From an uncultured Bacilli bacterium (GTDB lineage Bacteria; Bacillota_I; Bacilli_A; RFN20; CAG-449), in assembly GCA_944332075.1 (NCBI GenBank), contig CALVJL010000012.1, positions 1 through 33,066 on the forward strand: a DNA stretch of 33,066 nt. Reading direction: 5' to 3'. A model generated the notes under the pieces. That model was not told the origin of the DNA, made no database searches, and was given only the letters and a program-made list of their open reading frames with translations. The position numbers and the translations under genes were made by a program. Below are positions 25,623 through 32,529 of this stretch, one piece after another. Every line of letters begins with the position of its first letter. Position 1 is the first letter of the stretch.

Positions 25623-26316
25623 TCTCTTTCTCCTTTTGTTCGATTAAATGAACCATGGTTTCAAATAGAGAGATCTCCTGATCGTAATGGAGATATTCCA
25701 AATATGCGAAGATATACTGGCTTTTAACCATTGAAGAAGCAAAATCGATAATATTCACTCCTTCTTTCGCGTGAGATAAGAATTCCTGAGGAGAAGAAAA
25801 TTTCTTACCGTGATAGAAGATCTGCCCGCTTCCTTCTAGGAGGAAACCGAGCTTAAAATACGCTCTATTTTCGTTAATAAGAAACTCTTCTTCTAATTTT
25901 TTTACTTCTTGATATAGTTTAGGCTCTTTAAAATCATACTTCGTCTTTTCCATGTAAAAAGTTAGAAGATGATATTTTAGAAAGTCTTTTAAATAGATAT
26001 CAATACTAGGAGCGAAAGATAGAATCTTTTTTCCCAAGGCTTGGAAACTGTTGAAACGATATCCGTGATAGGAAATAACCATCAAAGGATTTAACAGATA
26101 TTGAGCCTTGAAAACCAAAGCATCTTGCTGAAAAGGAGTTCTTAATAACTCAGCAATAGTATTATACAAATTCTGATTTATTTTGTATAAGATTTTCAGA
26201 AATTTTTGCGATTTTAGAATTGTAAACGCTTCATCGGTATAGAGGTACATATTCCTTGCAAAATCTTCTAATGAATAGTAGATTTGACCATGAAATTTAA
26301 TTGTTATTTCATTCAT
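25600..26316 (-). CDS. Uncharacterised protein with three imperfect ~35-residue repeats
   Basis: 238 residues. The ATG at 26316 has AGGAGG upstream and shares one base with the stop of the previous gene (TAATG); a longer frame back to 26418 has no such site. Three imperfect repeats begin FHGQIYYSLEDF (about 8), YHGYRFNSFQAL (about 85) and YHGKKFSSPQEF (about 178). Each has the plan [FY]HG-x2-[FY]-x-S-x3-[FL], then ~12 residues to a helix with a conserved acidic-Phe or Leu pair and a final xxxL. The central part is Lys/Glu-rich. No transmembrane span. Function unknown. It is translationally coupled to a membrane protein on one side and overlaps the phosphomutase on the other. Confidence 0.8.
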   Translation of the reverse strand: MNEITIKFHGQIYYSLEDFARNMYLYTDEAFTILKSQKFLKILYKINQNLYNTIAELLRTPFQQDALVFKAQYLLNPLMVISYHGYRFNSFQALGKKILSFAPSIDIYLKDFLKYHLLTFYMEKTKYDFKEPKLYQEVKKLEEEFLINENRAYFKLGFLLEGSGQIFYHGKKFSSPQEFLSHAKEGVNIIDFASSMVKSQYIFAYLEYLHYDQEISLFETMVHLIEQKEKENDNLRKV

Positions 26317-27368
26317 TATAAATGACCTCCTAAAAAGAGCATGATAACTAAAAAGAAAGCTAGAAGCGCTAAATAGAAAATCGCGCAGACGACATAGAAG
26401 AAATGCGGTACTTTCCATTTTTCTTGGAGATATGGAAGCTTATCTTTTATTTCAATTAAATAGAGAAGATTTTTCATTTCAACATCAATTAAAGATACTT
26501 TCTTTAACGGGATATTTAATGGTTTTATTTCATCAATATGACGGAGAAGCAGAGAATAAAAAGCCTCTGATTTATTGTTAATTTTAACCATGATGCTTTT
26601 TTCAGAACGCAGAGAATTATAAGCTCTGATAAAGATTCTAAATTTATTTAAATAGACGTTATAAAAGAAAATGGATACGAGGTCGAGTAAAAATAAAATA
26701 ACGATTAAAACATAGAAAGTAACCATTACAACCTCTGAATCAATGGTTCCAGAATATATATTTCTTAAAGTTGTAACTGGAAAAAGCGGTAAGATAATGA
26801 TAATAATATTAGCTAAAATAACCGAAGATAATAACGCGGTAATCGTTGATTTTTCTTTAATATTTTCATCAATTACGTCTTCTTTTCTTAAAAACTCGAC
26901 AAAAGGTGAGATTAATAACGTTTTGACTTCTTTACGATAATTAAGATAAATTTCTTTTACTTGATTGATTTTATAAGTTTTGGTGTAACGTTCATCAAGT
27001 AACATATCATTAAAGGTGATGTCGCGTCCATCAAAAGGAATCATTACTTCACCAAGTGTCATCTTTTCTTCGCTTAAAAGAGGGTTAATCATTTTTTCTT
27101 TTTGACATTCTAAGGCGATATCAAGAATTTCAGCATAGGTCTTTTCAAAATCTAAAAAGGTTTTTATCTTGCTAAAATCAATTACTTCAAAACGTCTAAT
27201 AATTTCGATGTTCCTAAAATAATCATGTTTTCTCAATTTAATAATCTGCGCGCAGACTTGAAGATAGATTTTACTGGTTCTTAACTCTTCAATATAACGG
27301 TCAAGATAAGCAGTGACGTCGACTTTGAGAAGGTCACAGAGCAATAATACTTTATCTTCTTCTCTCAT
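26316..27368 (-). CDS. Multi-span membrane protein of unknown function
   Basis: 350 residues. The N-terminal ~170 residues are soluble and charged, with ISPFVEFLRKEDVID just before the membrane part. Spans lie at about 178-200, 214-238 and 318-345, with a cytosolic loop between the second and third. No recognised motif. Its start overlaps the stop of the preceding gene by 4 bp (ATGA), and its stop shares one base with the repeat-protein start, so three proteins are coupled in translation. The adjacency suggests a small membrane complex with the 170-residue protein and the repeat protein. Confidence 0.8.
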   Translation of the reverse strand: MREEDKVLLLCDLLKVDVTAYLDRYIEELRTSKIYLQVCAQIIKLRKHDYFRNIEIIRRFEVIDFSKIKTFLDFEKTYAEILDIALECQKEKMINPLLSEEKMTLGEVMIPFDGRDITFNDMLLDERYTKTYKINQVKEIYLNYRKEVKTLLISPFVEFLRKEDVIDENIKEKSTITALLSSVILANIIIIILPLFPVTTLRNIYSGTIDSEVVMVTFYVLIVILFLLDLVSIFFYNVYLNKFRIFIRAYNSLRSEKSIMVKINNKSEAFYSLLLRHIDEIKPLNIPLKKVSLIDVEMKNLLYLIEIKDKLPYLQEKWKVPHFFYVVCAIFYLALLAFFLVIMLFLGGHL

Positions 27369-27877
27369 ATCGATAATAATCCTTCCTCAATTAATTCCAT
27401 AACCGGAGAGATAAATCCTCTTTCGACATGGTAAACATTGTTTAAAACGGTTAAAAAGACCATTACTAAAGCTAAAGTTAATAAAATGTTAACAAACATC
27501 AAGGAAATCTTTCCAAAAATATAGGACGCATCTTTTTTAACTAAGTAATTATATTTTGGAATGACGATATTAAAAAAGATTTCACCTAATACAAAGGTTA
27601 ACGAATAAATGCAAACTAAAATAAAGGAAAAAGCAAATGACATTTGTTGCTGCTCTGGGAAGTGATAGATTTGCTGAGCGAATAAAGTGACTATTTGCTG
27701 CTGTAAAAATGAAAAATCAATAATGGATAGGTTTTTTAAGACGCCAAAAACGATACTGACGATTACTCCGGTAAGAATGGAGAGAAGAAGGCAGAGATTT
27801 TGTCTTCTTTGTGAGGTCAGCATATAGATGATAATCAATGAAGCAACAAATAGAAATATCACTCCGCAGTTAAACAT
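27365..27877 (-). CDS. Four-span membrane protein, possibly CvpA-like
   Basis: 170 residues with four hydrophobic segments (about 2-22, 28-48, 82-104 and 122-147) and an amphipathic end. The layout of four spans in ~170 residues, with LSILTGVIVSIVFG in the second, recalls CvpA/YqxC-type proteins, but no motif settles it. It lies 4 bp after the pseudouridine synthase gene and overlaps the next gene by 4 bp. The start has an AGGAGT-like site in the end of the synthase gene. Confidence 0.72.
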   Translation of the reverse strand: MFNCGVIFLFVASLIIIYMLTSQRRQNLCLLLSILTGVIVSIVFGVLKNLSIIDFSFLQQQIVTLFAQQIYHFPEQQQMSFAFSFILVCIYSLTFVLGEIFFNIVIPKYNYLVKKDASYIFGKISLMFVNILLTLALVMVFLTVLNNVYHVERGFISPVMELIEEGLLSI

Positions 27878-27881
27878 ATTC

Positions 27882-28841
27882 TTACTCCAGTGCTTTTAAT
27901 ATCGCACATTCTTTTTCTGGAAGGCTAGCGTTAAAGGTTTTTCCTGATAAATAATCTAAAGGTGCAGGAATATTTAAGAATTTAATAGTTTTAGCATGGA
28001 GAAATTGAGTTTGATAATTAAAGCGTTTATCAAAAACTTTATTCATCGCAAAATCACCATATTTTTGATCGCCGATTAAAGGATGATGAATATAAGATAA
28101 ATGCACGCGAATTTGATGGGTTCTGCCTGTGACAATTTTGACAGATAGAAGAGTATAGTCACGATAGTTTTTTTCCACATGATAATAAGTTAAAGCACTC
28201 TTACCTCCATGTTCTAAGCTTCTGACATATACCATTTTTTTCTTCTCATCTTTATAAAGTGGAACATTAATTTCTCCGTCTTTAGTAAGCGTCCCGCAGA
28301 CTAGAGCTAAGTAAGTTTTTTCTACTTCTGTTTTATCTTTAAATAAGCGTTCTAATAAATCTAATGATTCAAAATTTTTTGCATAAATAATTATGCCTGA
28401 TGTATTTCTATCTAAGCGGTGACATGGGCTTGGGGTGAAAACATCATTATCAGAATATTCACCTTTGCTCATTAAATAGTTGAGAACAAAGTTATTTAAG
28501 GTGATTCTTTTTTCGTTTTCATCACCGTGAACCAATAATCCTGAGGGCTTATTAATAATTAAAACATTATTATCTTCGTAAACGATATCGAGTTTAACAT
28601 TTAATTTTGCTAAAGAATCTTTTTTTGTAAAGTCTTCAAGCTGCTGATCGGTAACATAGATTTTAACTATATCGCCTTCAGAAAGAACGTAATCGGATTT
28701 AACCCGTTTATCGTTGACCTTGACATCTTTCACTCTAAATAATTTATAAATAAAATTCAAAGGTGCATCAGATAAATATTTTCTGACAAACTTATCTATT
28801 CTCTGCCCATGACTTTGTTTAGTGACTGTTACTTCTTTCAT
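27882..28841 (-). CDS. RluC/RluD-family 23S rRNA pseudouridine synthase
   Basis: 319 residues. An N-terminal S4 RNA-binding domain (about 12-65) precedes the catalytic domain with HRLDRNTSGIIIYAKN (nucleophile Asp144), the KPSGLLVHG motif and GRTHQIRVHLSYIHHPLIGDQKYG. It isomerises uridines in large-subunit rRNA. Motifs fit RluC and RluD about equally, so the exact position is open. The ribosome site GAAAGG is 5 bp before the ATG. A consensus TATAAT on the minus strand (28859-28864) suggests the operon's promoter, back to back with the tRNA promoter. Confidence 0.94.
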   Translation of the reverse strand: MKEVTVTKQSHGQRIDKFVRKYLSDAPLNFIYKLFRVKDVKVNDKRVKSDYVLSEGDIVKIYVTDQQLEDFTKKDSLAKLNVKLDIVYEDNNVLIINKPSGLLVHGDENEKRITLNNFVLNYLMSKGEYSDNDVFTPSPCHRLDRNTSGIIIYAKNFESLDLLERLFKDKTEVEKTYLALVCGTLTKDGEINVPLYKDEKKKMVYVRSLEHGGKSALTYYHVEKNYRDYTLLSVKIVTGRTHQIRVHLSYIHHPLIGDQKYGDFAMNKVFDKRFNYQTQFLHAKTIKFLNIPAPLDYLSGKTFNASLPEKECAILKALE

Positions 28842-28874
28842 AAATACCTTTCAAAAAAATTATAATATTTTTTA

Positions 28875-28903
28875 ATGACAAAATTAACTATTTGTTGTAA
28901 AAT
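28875..28903 (+). promoter_or_regulatory. Promoter of tRNA-Ser
   Basis: ATGACA (28875-28880), 17-bp spacer, TAAAAT (28898-28903). Transcription would begin near 28910, a few bases before the tRNA 5' end at 28916. It overlaps the divergent promoter region of the pseudouridine synthase operon. Confidence 0.6.
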
Positions 28904-28915
28904 AAGTATCGCTGT

Positions 28916-29006
28916 GGAGGAATACCCAAGTGGCTGAAGGGGCGGGCTTGGAAAGCTCGTAGGCTTGTAACAGGGCGCCAGGGTTCAAATCCCTGTTCCT
29001 CCGCCA
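28916..29006 (+). tRNA. tRNA-Ser (anticodon GGA), class II, CCA encoded
   Basis: The acceptor arm GGAGGAA pairs with TTCCTCC, followed by G and an encoded CCA. The anticodon stem CGGGC / GCTCG encloses loop TTGGAAA, giving anticodon GGA (Ser, UCC/UCU). A long variable arm follows, as expected for class II tRNA-Ser, and the T arm has GGTTCAAAT. The 91-nt length fits. It is the border between native chromosome and the accessory tail to its right. Confidence 0.96.
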
Positions 29007-29021
29007 TATTAGATGAAACTT

Positions 29022-29067
29022 CCCCCATTTCTTTGCCCATTAGGGTATGATAGAAATGGGGGTTTTT
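29022..29067 (+). terminator. Strong hairpin with T-tail after tRNA-Ser
   Basis: An 11-bp perfect stem CCCCCATTTCT / AGAAATGGGGG encloses a 19-nt loop with its own CCC/GGG helix, followed by TTTTT. It begins 16 bp after the tRNA and ends 3 bp before the transposase-like ATG. It can terminate the tRNA transcript, or protect a transposase gene from outside transcription as such hairpins often do at element ends. Confidence 0.8.
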
Positions 29068-29069
29068 AC

Positions 29070-29321
29070 ATGAAGTACACATTAAAAGAAAAGCTTCGCT
29101 TTGTGAAGCTTCACATCGAAGAGAACGTACCAATTTATGAAATCGAAAGAAAATATGGTTTTCGCGCGGATGCATTGAAATATTTTTGTCGATTATATAA
29201 AGTACATGGAGAAAAAGCTTTTCAAAAAGAAGAAAATACACGGCAACCCTTATTTTGCGCACCCTTGCACACCTCTAACAACGGCAACTGCACACCCTAT
29301 CCTTTTAATAATATTGATTGA
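29070..29321 (+). pseudogene. Truncated transposase, N-terminal helix-turn-helix part
   Basis: The first ~52 of 83 residues read as a transposase OrfA-type helix-turn-helix: KYTLKEKLRFVKLHIEEN, then PIYEIERKYGF, then LKYFCRLYKVHGEKAF, a pattern common to IS3-like and related elements. After that the frame turns into low-likelihood sequence rich in Thr, Pro, Asn and Cys, which coincides with the repeated segment at 29265-29302. Known OrfA proteins are about 90-170 residues and are followed by a catalytic ORF, absent here. No ribosome site precedes the ATG beyond the GGGGG of the hairpin. Most likely non-functional, though a DNA-binding fragment could be expressed. Confidence 0.7.
29265..29302 (-). 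repeat. IS-tail repeat, copy A
   Basis: Read on the minus strand, this begins GGATAGGGTGTGCAG and ends AGAGGTGTGCAA around a TTGCCGTTGTT core. It matches 32073-32104 on the plus strand with a few indels. On the + strand it also contains two direct copies of TGCACACC 23 bp apart (29266 and 29289). Confidence 0.75.
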
Positions 29322-29356
29322 CCACTTGGTTCTTATGTGCCGGGTGGTCTTTTTTG
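29320..29356 (+). terminator. Terminator hairpin at the end of the IS remnant
   Basis: GACCACTTGG pairs with CCGGGTGGTC (10 bp, two G-T pairs) across a 10-nt loop, followed by TTTTTT. Confidence 0.8.
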
Positions 29357-29418
29357 TTACGCGAGAAATATTTTTTTCAATTGAATATTCTAGCGCTTCG
29401 GAGCCATCAGTTTAGGTC

Positions 29419-29432
29419 TTGAGAGCCATACC
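29419..29432 (+). repeat. Inverted repeat, left arm
   Basis: TTGAGAGCCATACC is the exact reverse complement of 29806-29819, 373 bp away. It is followed by a small palindrome, TTAAATT-AC-AATTTAA, and another related TTGAGAG motif. Confidence 0.8.
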
Positions 29433-29805
29433 CATTTTAAATTACAATTTAAATCTTGAGAGTTACCTATATTTTTAAATAAATTCATAAAATAAATCGT
29501 TAAAATTCTCTTTCTATAATTTGTCAATTAATTGAGAAATTTTTTTATATTTCATATTACTAATGTTTATTTATTCAATATCTTGTTTAAAATCGTATAT
29601 ATTTTCATTAAATCATACTATAAATAATGTTTTTATTTATGAATTTAAAGTTTTAAAAATAGAACGATTATTTGTATCAATAAATATCATAGATAAAATT
29701 TTTAATTAATTATAATTAAAATTAGTCAATGAAAATTCATACAAAAATATTTTATGAGATAGAATTTACAGATAGCTCCCAAGTTCAAAATTATTAATTA
29801 AATAA

Positions 29806-29819
29806 GGTATGGCTCTCAA
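29806..29819 (-). repeat. Inverted repeat, right arm
   Basis: GGTATGGCTCTCAA on the + strand, a perfect 14-bp inverted copy of 29419-29432. No target-site duplication is obvious outside the two arms. Confidence 0.8.
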
Positions 29820-29874
29820 ACTCTAGAATATTCATTAATGAGAAAATGTAAAAATAATAATTTTAGTAAAAATC

Positions 29875-29907
29875 GGAGTTGAACTCCAAATAATACTAAA
29901 ATATAAT
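29875..29907 (+). promoter_or_regulatory. Promoter of the AAA/DUF4143 gene with a palindrome over the -35
   Basis: TTGAAC (29879-29884), 17-bp spacer, TATAAT (29902-29907). The -35 sits exactly in the middle of a 13-bp palindrome GGAGTT-G-AACTCC (29875-29887), a shape expected for a repressor operator. Transcription would start near 29914, leaving almost no leader before the ATG at 29925, although GAGG lies at 29916. Confidence 0.6.
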
Positions 29908-29924
29908 AAAGCTATGAGGTAGAT

Positions 29925-31157
29925 ATGATGATAAAAAGAACAATATTTAAAGAAATAGAAAAATCAGTTAAAAGCAGGCCTATTACTTTAATTACAGGTG
30001 CAAGGCAGGTAGGAAAGTCAACAATCGCTTCACTTTTTATAGAAAAAGGATTTTCATATATTTCTTTAGATAATAGCAGAAATAGAGAACTTGCACAAAG
30101 AGATCCCTCTTTATTTTTGGAATTAAATAAGTGGCCTTTAATTATTGATGAGGTTCAAAAAGCTCCTGAACTTTTTGATGCAATCGAAGCAAAGGTGAAT
30201 GAAGAAAAACTAAAAAATATAAATAATTATGGAATGTATATTTTAACTGGCTCACAAATGTTTAGACTCATGAAAAATGTTTCGGAATCAATGGCTGGAA
30301 GAGTTTCTATAATTCATATGTTACCGTTATCAAGAAGTGAAATTTTAAATCGAGATGAAATTCTATTTAATTTTGATATTAATAAAATCGAAGAAAGAGC
30401 AAGAGAAAATCCTTTCAATATCAATGATGTCTTTAAAGATATTGTTAATGGTTATTTTCCGGAAATTTATAGTAATCAAAGTTTAAATTCAGAAAGATTC
30501 TTTAGCGATTATGTAGAAACTTATATTGAAAGAGACATTAATGAAATTATTAATATTAAAGATAAATTTCTTTTTAGAAAGTTTATGGAATTACTAGCTT
30601 CTTTAACTGGGGAAGAACTTATCTATGATAATTTATCAAAAATAATTGGTGTTGATTTAAAAACTATTAAATCTTGGATTTCTGTTTTATTAGCGCAAGA
30701 TATTATCTATTTACTTGAACCATATAATGAATTTTCAATAACAAAAAGAATTGTGAAAAGACCAAAAATATATTTTAACGATACTGGCTTAGCTTGTTTT
30801 TTAGCAAAAGTTAATTATCCTAATGTTTTATCAAGTAGTTTTCTTAGCGGAAGATTTATGGAAACTTTCATTATTAATGAATTAAGGAAATCATATATTA
30901 ATAATGGAAAAAATCCTAATTTCTATTATTATCGTGATAATAATATGAATGAAATCGATTTAATTATTATAAATGCAGGCAAGATTCATCTTATCGAATG
31001 CAAATCAGGAATGAGTTATAATTTGAAGGCAATTAAATCATTTAAGCAATTAGATAATACAAATTATCAAAAATCAACTTCGGGAATTATATGTAATACC
31101 GATTCTGTTTATCCATTGGATAAAGATGTTTATGTCATTCCTCTTAGCGGTATTTAG
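29925..31157 (+). CDS. AAA_14/DUF4143-family ATPase
   Basis: 410 residues. Walker A is GARQVGKST at 25-33 and Walker B PLIIDEVQ at 71-78, then sensor-like YILTGSQ (about 105-111) and SMAGRVSI, the standard AAA_14 order. The C-terminal DUF4143 domain ends with NEIDLIII...HLIECKSG, which has the D...E-x-K arrangement of PD-(D/E)XK nucleases. These proteins are common in gut bacteria, often solitary and near mobile DNA; their role is not settled (defence or toxin-like roles have been suggested). The start could be 29925 or the adjacent ATG at 29928. The gene is very AT-rich and nearly free of CGC or GGC codons, unlike the chromosomal genes to the left, suggesting transfer. It has its own promoter. 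Confidence 0.9.
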   Translation: MMIKRTIFKEIEKSVKSRPITLITGARQVGKSTIASLFIEKGFSYISLDNSRNRELAQRDPSLFLELNKWPLIIDEVQKAPELFDAIEAKVNEEKLKNINNYGMYILTGSQMFRLMKNVSESMAGRVSIIHMLPLSRSEILNRDEILFNFDINKIEERARENPFNINDVFKDIVNGYFPEIYSNQSLNSERFFSDYVETYIERDINEIINIKDKFLFRKFMELLASLTGEELIYDNLSKIIGVDLKTIKSWISVLLAQDIIYLLEPYNEFSITKRIVKRPKIYFNDTGLACFLAKVNYPNVLSSSFLSGRFMETFIINELRKSYINNGKNPNFYYYRDNNMNEIDLIIINAGKIHLIECKSGMSYNLKAIKSFKQLDNTNYQKSTSGIICNTDSVYPLDKDVYVIPLSGI

Positions 31158-31480
31158 TATTTTATGATATGGAATTTTATTGCTTATAGATTATCGTATT
31201 TTATTAATAGCATGACACATTATGTATAGAAATTTTTTAAAATTCTTGTAGTTAATTAAAAAAGTAACTTCAAAAAATAAGATTTTATAAACATCCAAAA
31301 TTATTGTTTTGTTTTCAAATAATATGTGTCGAATTTTCTTAAGATATATCGCTTTGTATCAAGTCTCATTTAAAGCTGATCCTTGTTCAACTCAAACCAT
31401 GACACCTACATAAATTTACAATTTAGTTTTTTACGTTAGAATAAATTGGGTAAAATACATAGTTAAGTGAGGAAAACAAA
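31158..31480. other. AT-rich intergenic stretch
   Basis: No gene is visible. It contains a loose inverted pair GACACATTAT (31214) / ATAATATGTGTC (31319-31330) and two direct copies of CATGACAC (31212 and 31398). TAAAAT at 31451-31456 may be the -10 of the next gene, though no good -35 is visible. No convincing terminator follows the ATPase gene. Confidence 0.5.
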
Positions 31481-32045
31481 ATGAATTTTAAGAAGTTAAT
31501 AGAAGATCTTTTTTGAAACTACTAAAAAGAATAAAAAAGAGATTTATAACGAAATTTCATTGCAGTTGGAATTAGGTATATTTTTAAGAACAAGGGGCGA
31601 ACGTAGTGGTTACACAATTCAATTTGAAAGAAACGTATCCTTTTTTAGTATCACTGGTACTATAAAACATGAAATCGACATAGTAATTTTTAACCTTGAT
31701 AAAACAGAGAAGTTTGCTATCGAGCTGAAATTTCCTAAAAATGGCCAATATCCAGAGCAAATGTATTCCTTTATAAAAGATATTGTTTTTATGGAGCAAC
31801 TAAAAAAATATTGTTTCACTGAAACATACACTTTAACACTTGTTGATGATCCATTGTTTTATGAAAGTGGAAGGAAAAAAAGTGGAATTTATAAATATTT
31901 TAGAGGTGAAATTGTTCCCATCAAAGGGAAAATAAGTAAACCTACTAGTAGCAGTGGCCCCTCTTCATTGTCAGCAATAAACTCTTATTCTATCAATTGG
32001 AAGTCTTGTTATTTAGGAAAGTATTACATTATTGAAATAAAATAG
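31481..32045 (+). pseudogene. PD-(D/E)XK nuclease-like gene broken by a one-base frameshift
   Basis: An ATG at 31481 with a good GAGGA site opens MNFKKLIEDLF and stops at 31514-31516. Removing one T from the six-T run at 31509-31514 joins it to the downstream frame, giving ~187 residues that continue ETTKKNKKEIYNE and so on. The downstream part has HEIDIVIF, then FAIELKFP, the D...E-x-K core of PD-(D/E)XK nucleases, and MYSFIKDIVFMEQLK after it. The gene is either dead, rescued by slippage on the T-run, or a sequencing error; base-level data are needed to choose. The family is not recognised beyond the nuclease core. A TTG start at 31560 could give a shorter product but has no ribosome site. 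Confidence 0.75.
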
Positions 32046-32173
32046 TAAATGCAAAATGCCATAGTTGATATTGATAGGGGTGTTGCCGTTGTAAAGGTGT
32101 GCAATGTATCAAAAGCGTAGTATGTAGGCATTAAAATTAAACGTCATGAACTAATCATGATGAAAGATATAAG
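32046..32173. other. Non-coding stretch between the nuclease-like gene and the IS110 element
   Basis: No gene visible. It holds IS-tail repeat copy B and two copies of the palindrome TCATGA 11 bp apart (about 32144 and 32155). It leads into a short terminator. Confidence 0.5.
32073..32104 (+). repeat. IS-tail repeat, copy B (inverted relative to copy A)
   Basis: GATAGGGGTG, then TTGCCGTTGTAA, then AGGTGTGCAA. It aligns with the reverse complement of 29265-29302 with one 4-5 base gap and a few changes. The two copies face each other across the ATPase and nuclease genes. Confidence 0.75.
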
Positions 32174-32193
32174 TGCTCATTAAGAGCATTTTT
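32174..32193 (+). terminator. Short intrinsic terminator
   Basis: TGCTC / GAGCA stem, 5-nt loop, five T. It may end transcription from the nuclease-like gene, or mark the edge of the IS110 element. Confidence 0.6.
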
Positions 32194-32235
32194 CTTATTA
32201 TTAGATCAGGATATCTTATTAACTCTTCTAAGTAA

Positions 32236-32410
32236 TGAATGCCATGGGGCATTCAAGCAAAAAATTCTATAAAATAGAATTAATTGCAAGGAGGAGATAA
32301 AAGGTCTCCTGATTTTCTTTATAGGCATATAAAGAAGAATCCGGGAATGAATGAGAGGGCATTTTTAGGTCTTAGAATCTGCAATTAAAAAATTCATCAT
32401 TCCCTTATTT
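32236..32410 (+). ncRNA. Candidate IS110 bridge RNA
   Basis: A run of hairpins fills the leader upstream of the transposase: TGAATGCC/GGCATTCA (32236-32255, 4-nt loop); AATTCTAT/ATAGAATT (32263-32281); AGGAGA/TCTCCT (32292-32310); TTCTTTATA/TATAAAGAA with GGCA loop (32315-32336); and a long arm GGGAATGA-A-TGA (from 32343) with TCATCATTCCC (to 32404) around a ~39-nt open loop, followed by TTATTTTT. IS110-family elements carry a bridge RNA at this place whose internal loops pair with donor and target DNA. The hairpins are seen; the bridge-RNA role is inferred from element family and position. Exact ends are uncertain. Confidence 0.6.
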
Positions 32411-32529
32411 TTGTGTAAACCTGTTTATACCAAATTGAGGCTTTGACTTCGTATCACGTTCAAGAAAAAAGGATTACAAAAATAATAGGAACCCGACTAG
32501 CAAGATATCTAATGGACAAGGAGGTTACT

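Larger units (their letters stand above)
29022..29356 (+). mobile_element. Collapsed insertion-sequence remnant
   Basis: In 335 bp this holds a border hairpin, the start of a transposase with a helix-turn-helix, a junction into unrelated reading frame near codon 55, and a final terminator hairpin. That is what an internally deleted element would look like: both ends kept, the middle gone. Part of its 3' end (29265-29302) recurs inverted at 32073-32104. The element's family and exact ends cannot be fixed from the sequence alone. Confidence 0.55.
29357..29874. other. AT-rich non-coding stretch with repeated TTGAGAG-type motifs
   Basis: No convincing gene is visible in these ~520 bases. The left part has motif copies TTCGGAGCCATCAG (29397), TTGAGAGCCATACC (29419) and TTGAGAGTTACC (29455) in one direction. 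The right part has two in the other direction, ending at about 29785 and 29820. The middle (about 29480-29765) is almost all A and T without clear structure. The GC content is far below that of the flanking chromosomal genes, which fits acquired or decaying DNA. Confidence 0.6.

Noticed and set aside
28983-29006. Integration site with a duplicated tRNA-Ser 3' end
   Set aside because: I looked for a second copy of the T-arm and acceptor sequence further right and found none in the window; an attachment repeat may lie beyond it.
28888-29262. Minus-strand frame of 124 codons across the tRNA-Ser gene
   Set aside because: Its middle reads EGFEPWRP-like sequence, the well-known false peptide obtained by translating a tRNA-Ser backwards; the rest is antisense to the transposase remnant.
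29397-29820. A working CRISPR array
   Set aside because: The motif copies lack regular spacing and full-length identical repeats, run in both directions, and no cas gene is in the window.
31212-31405. CATGACAC direct repeats as ends of a mobile element
   Set aside because: Only 8 bp match in very AT-rich DNA and the sequence between has no coding or structural feature; chance is likely.
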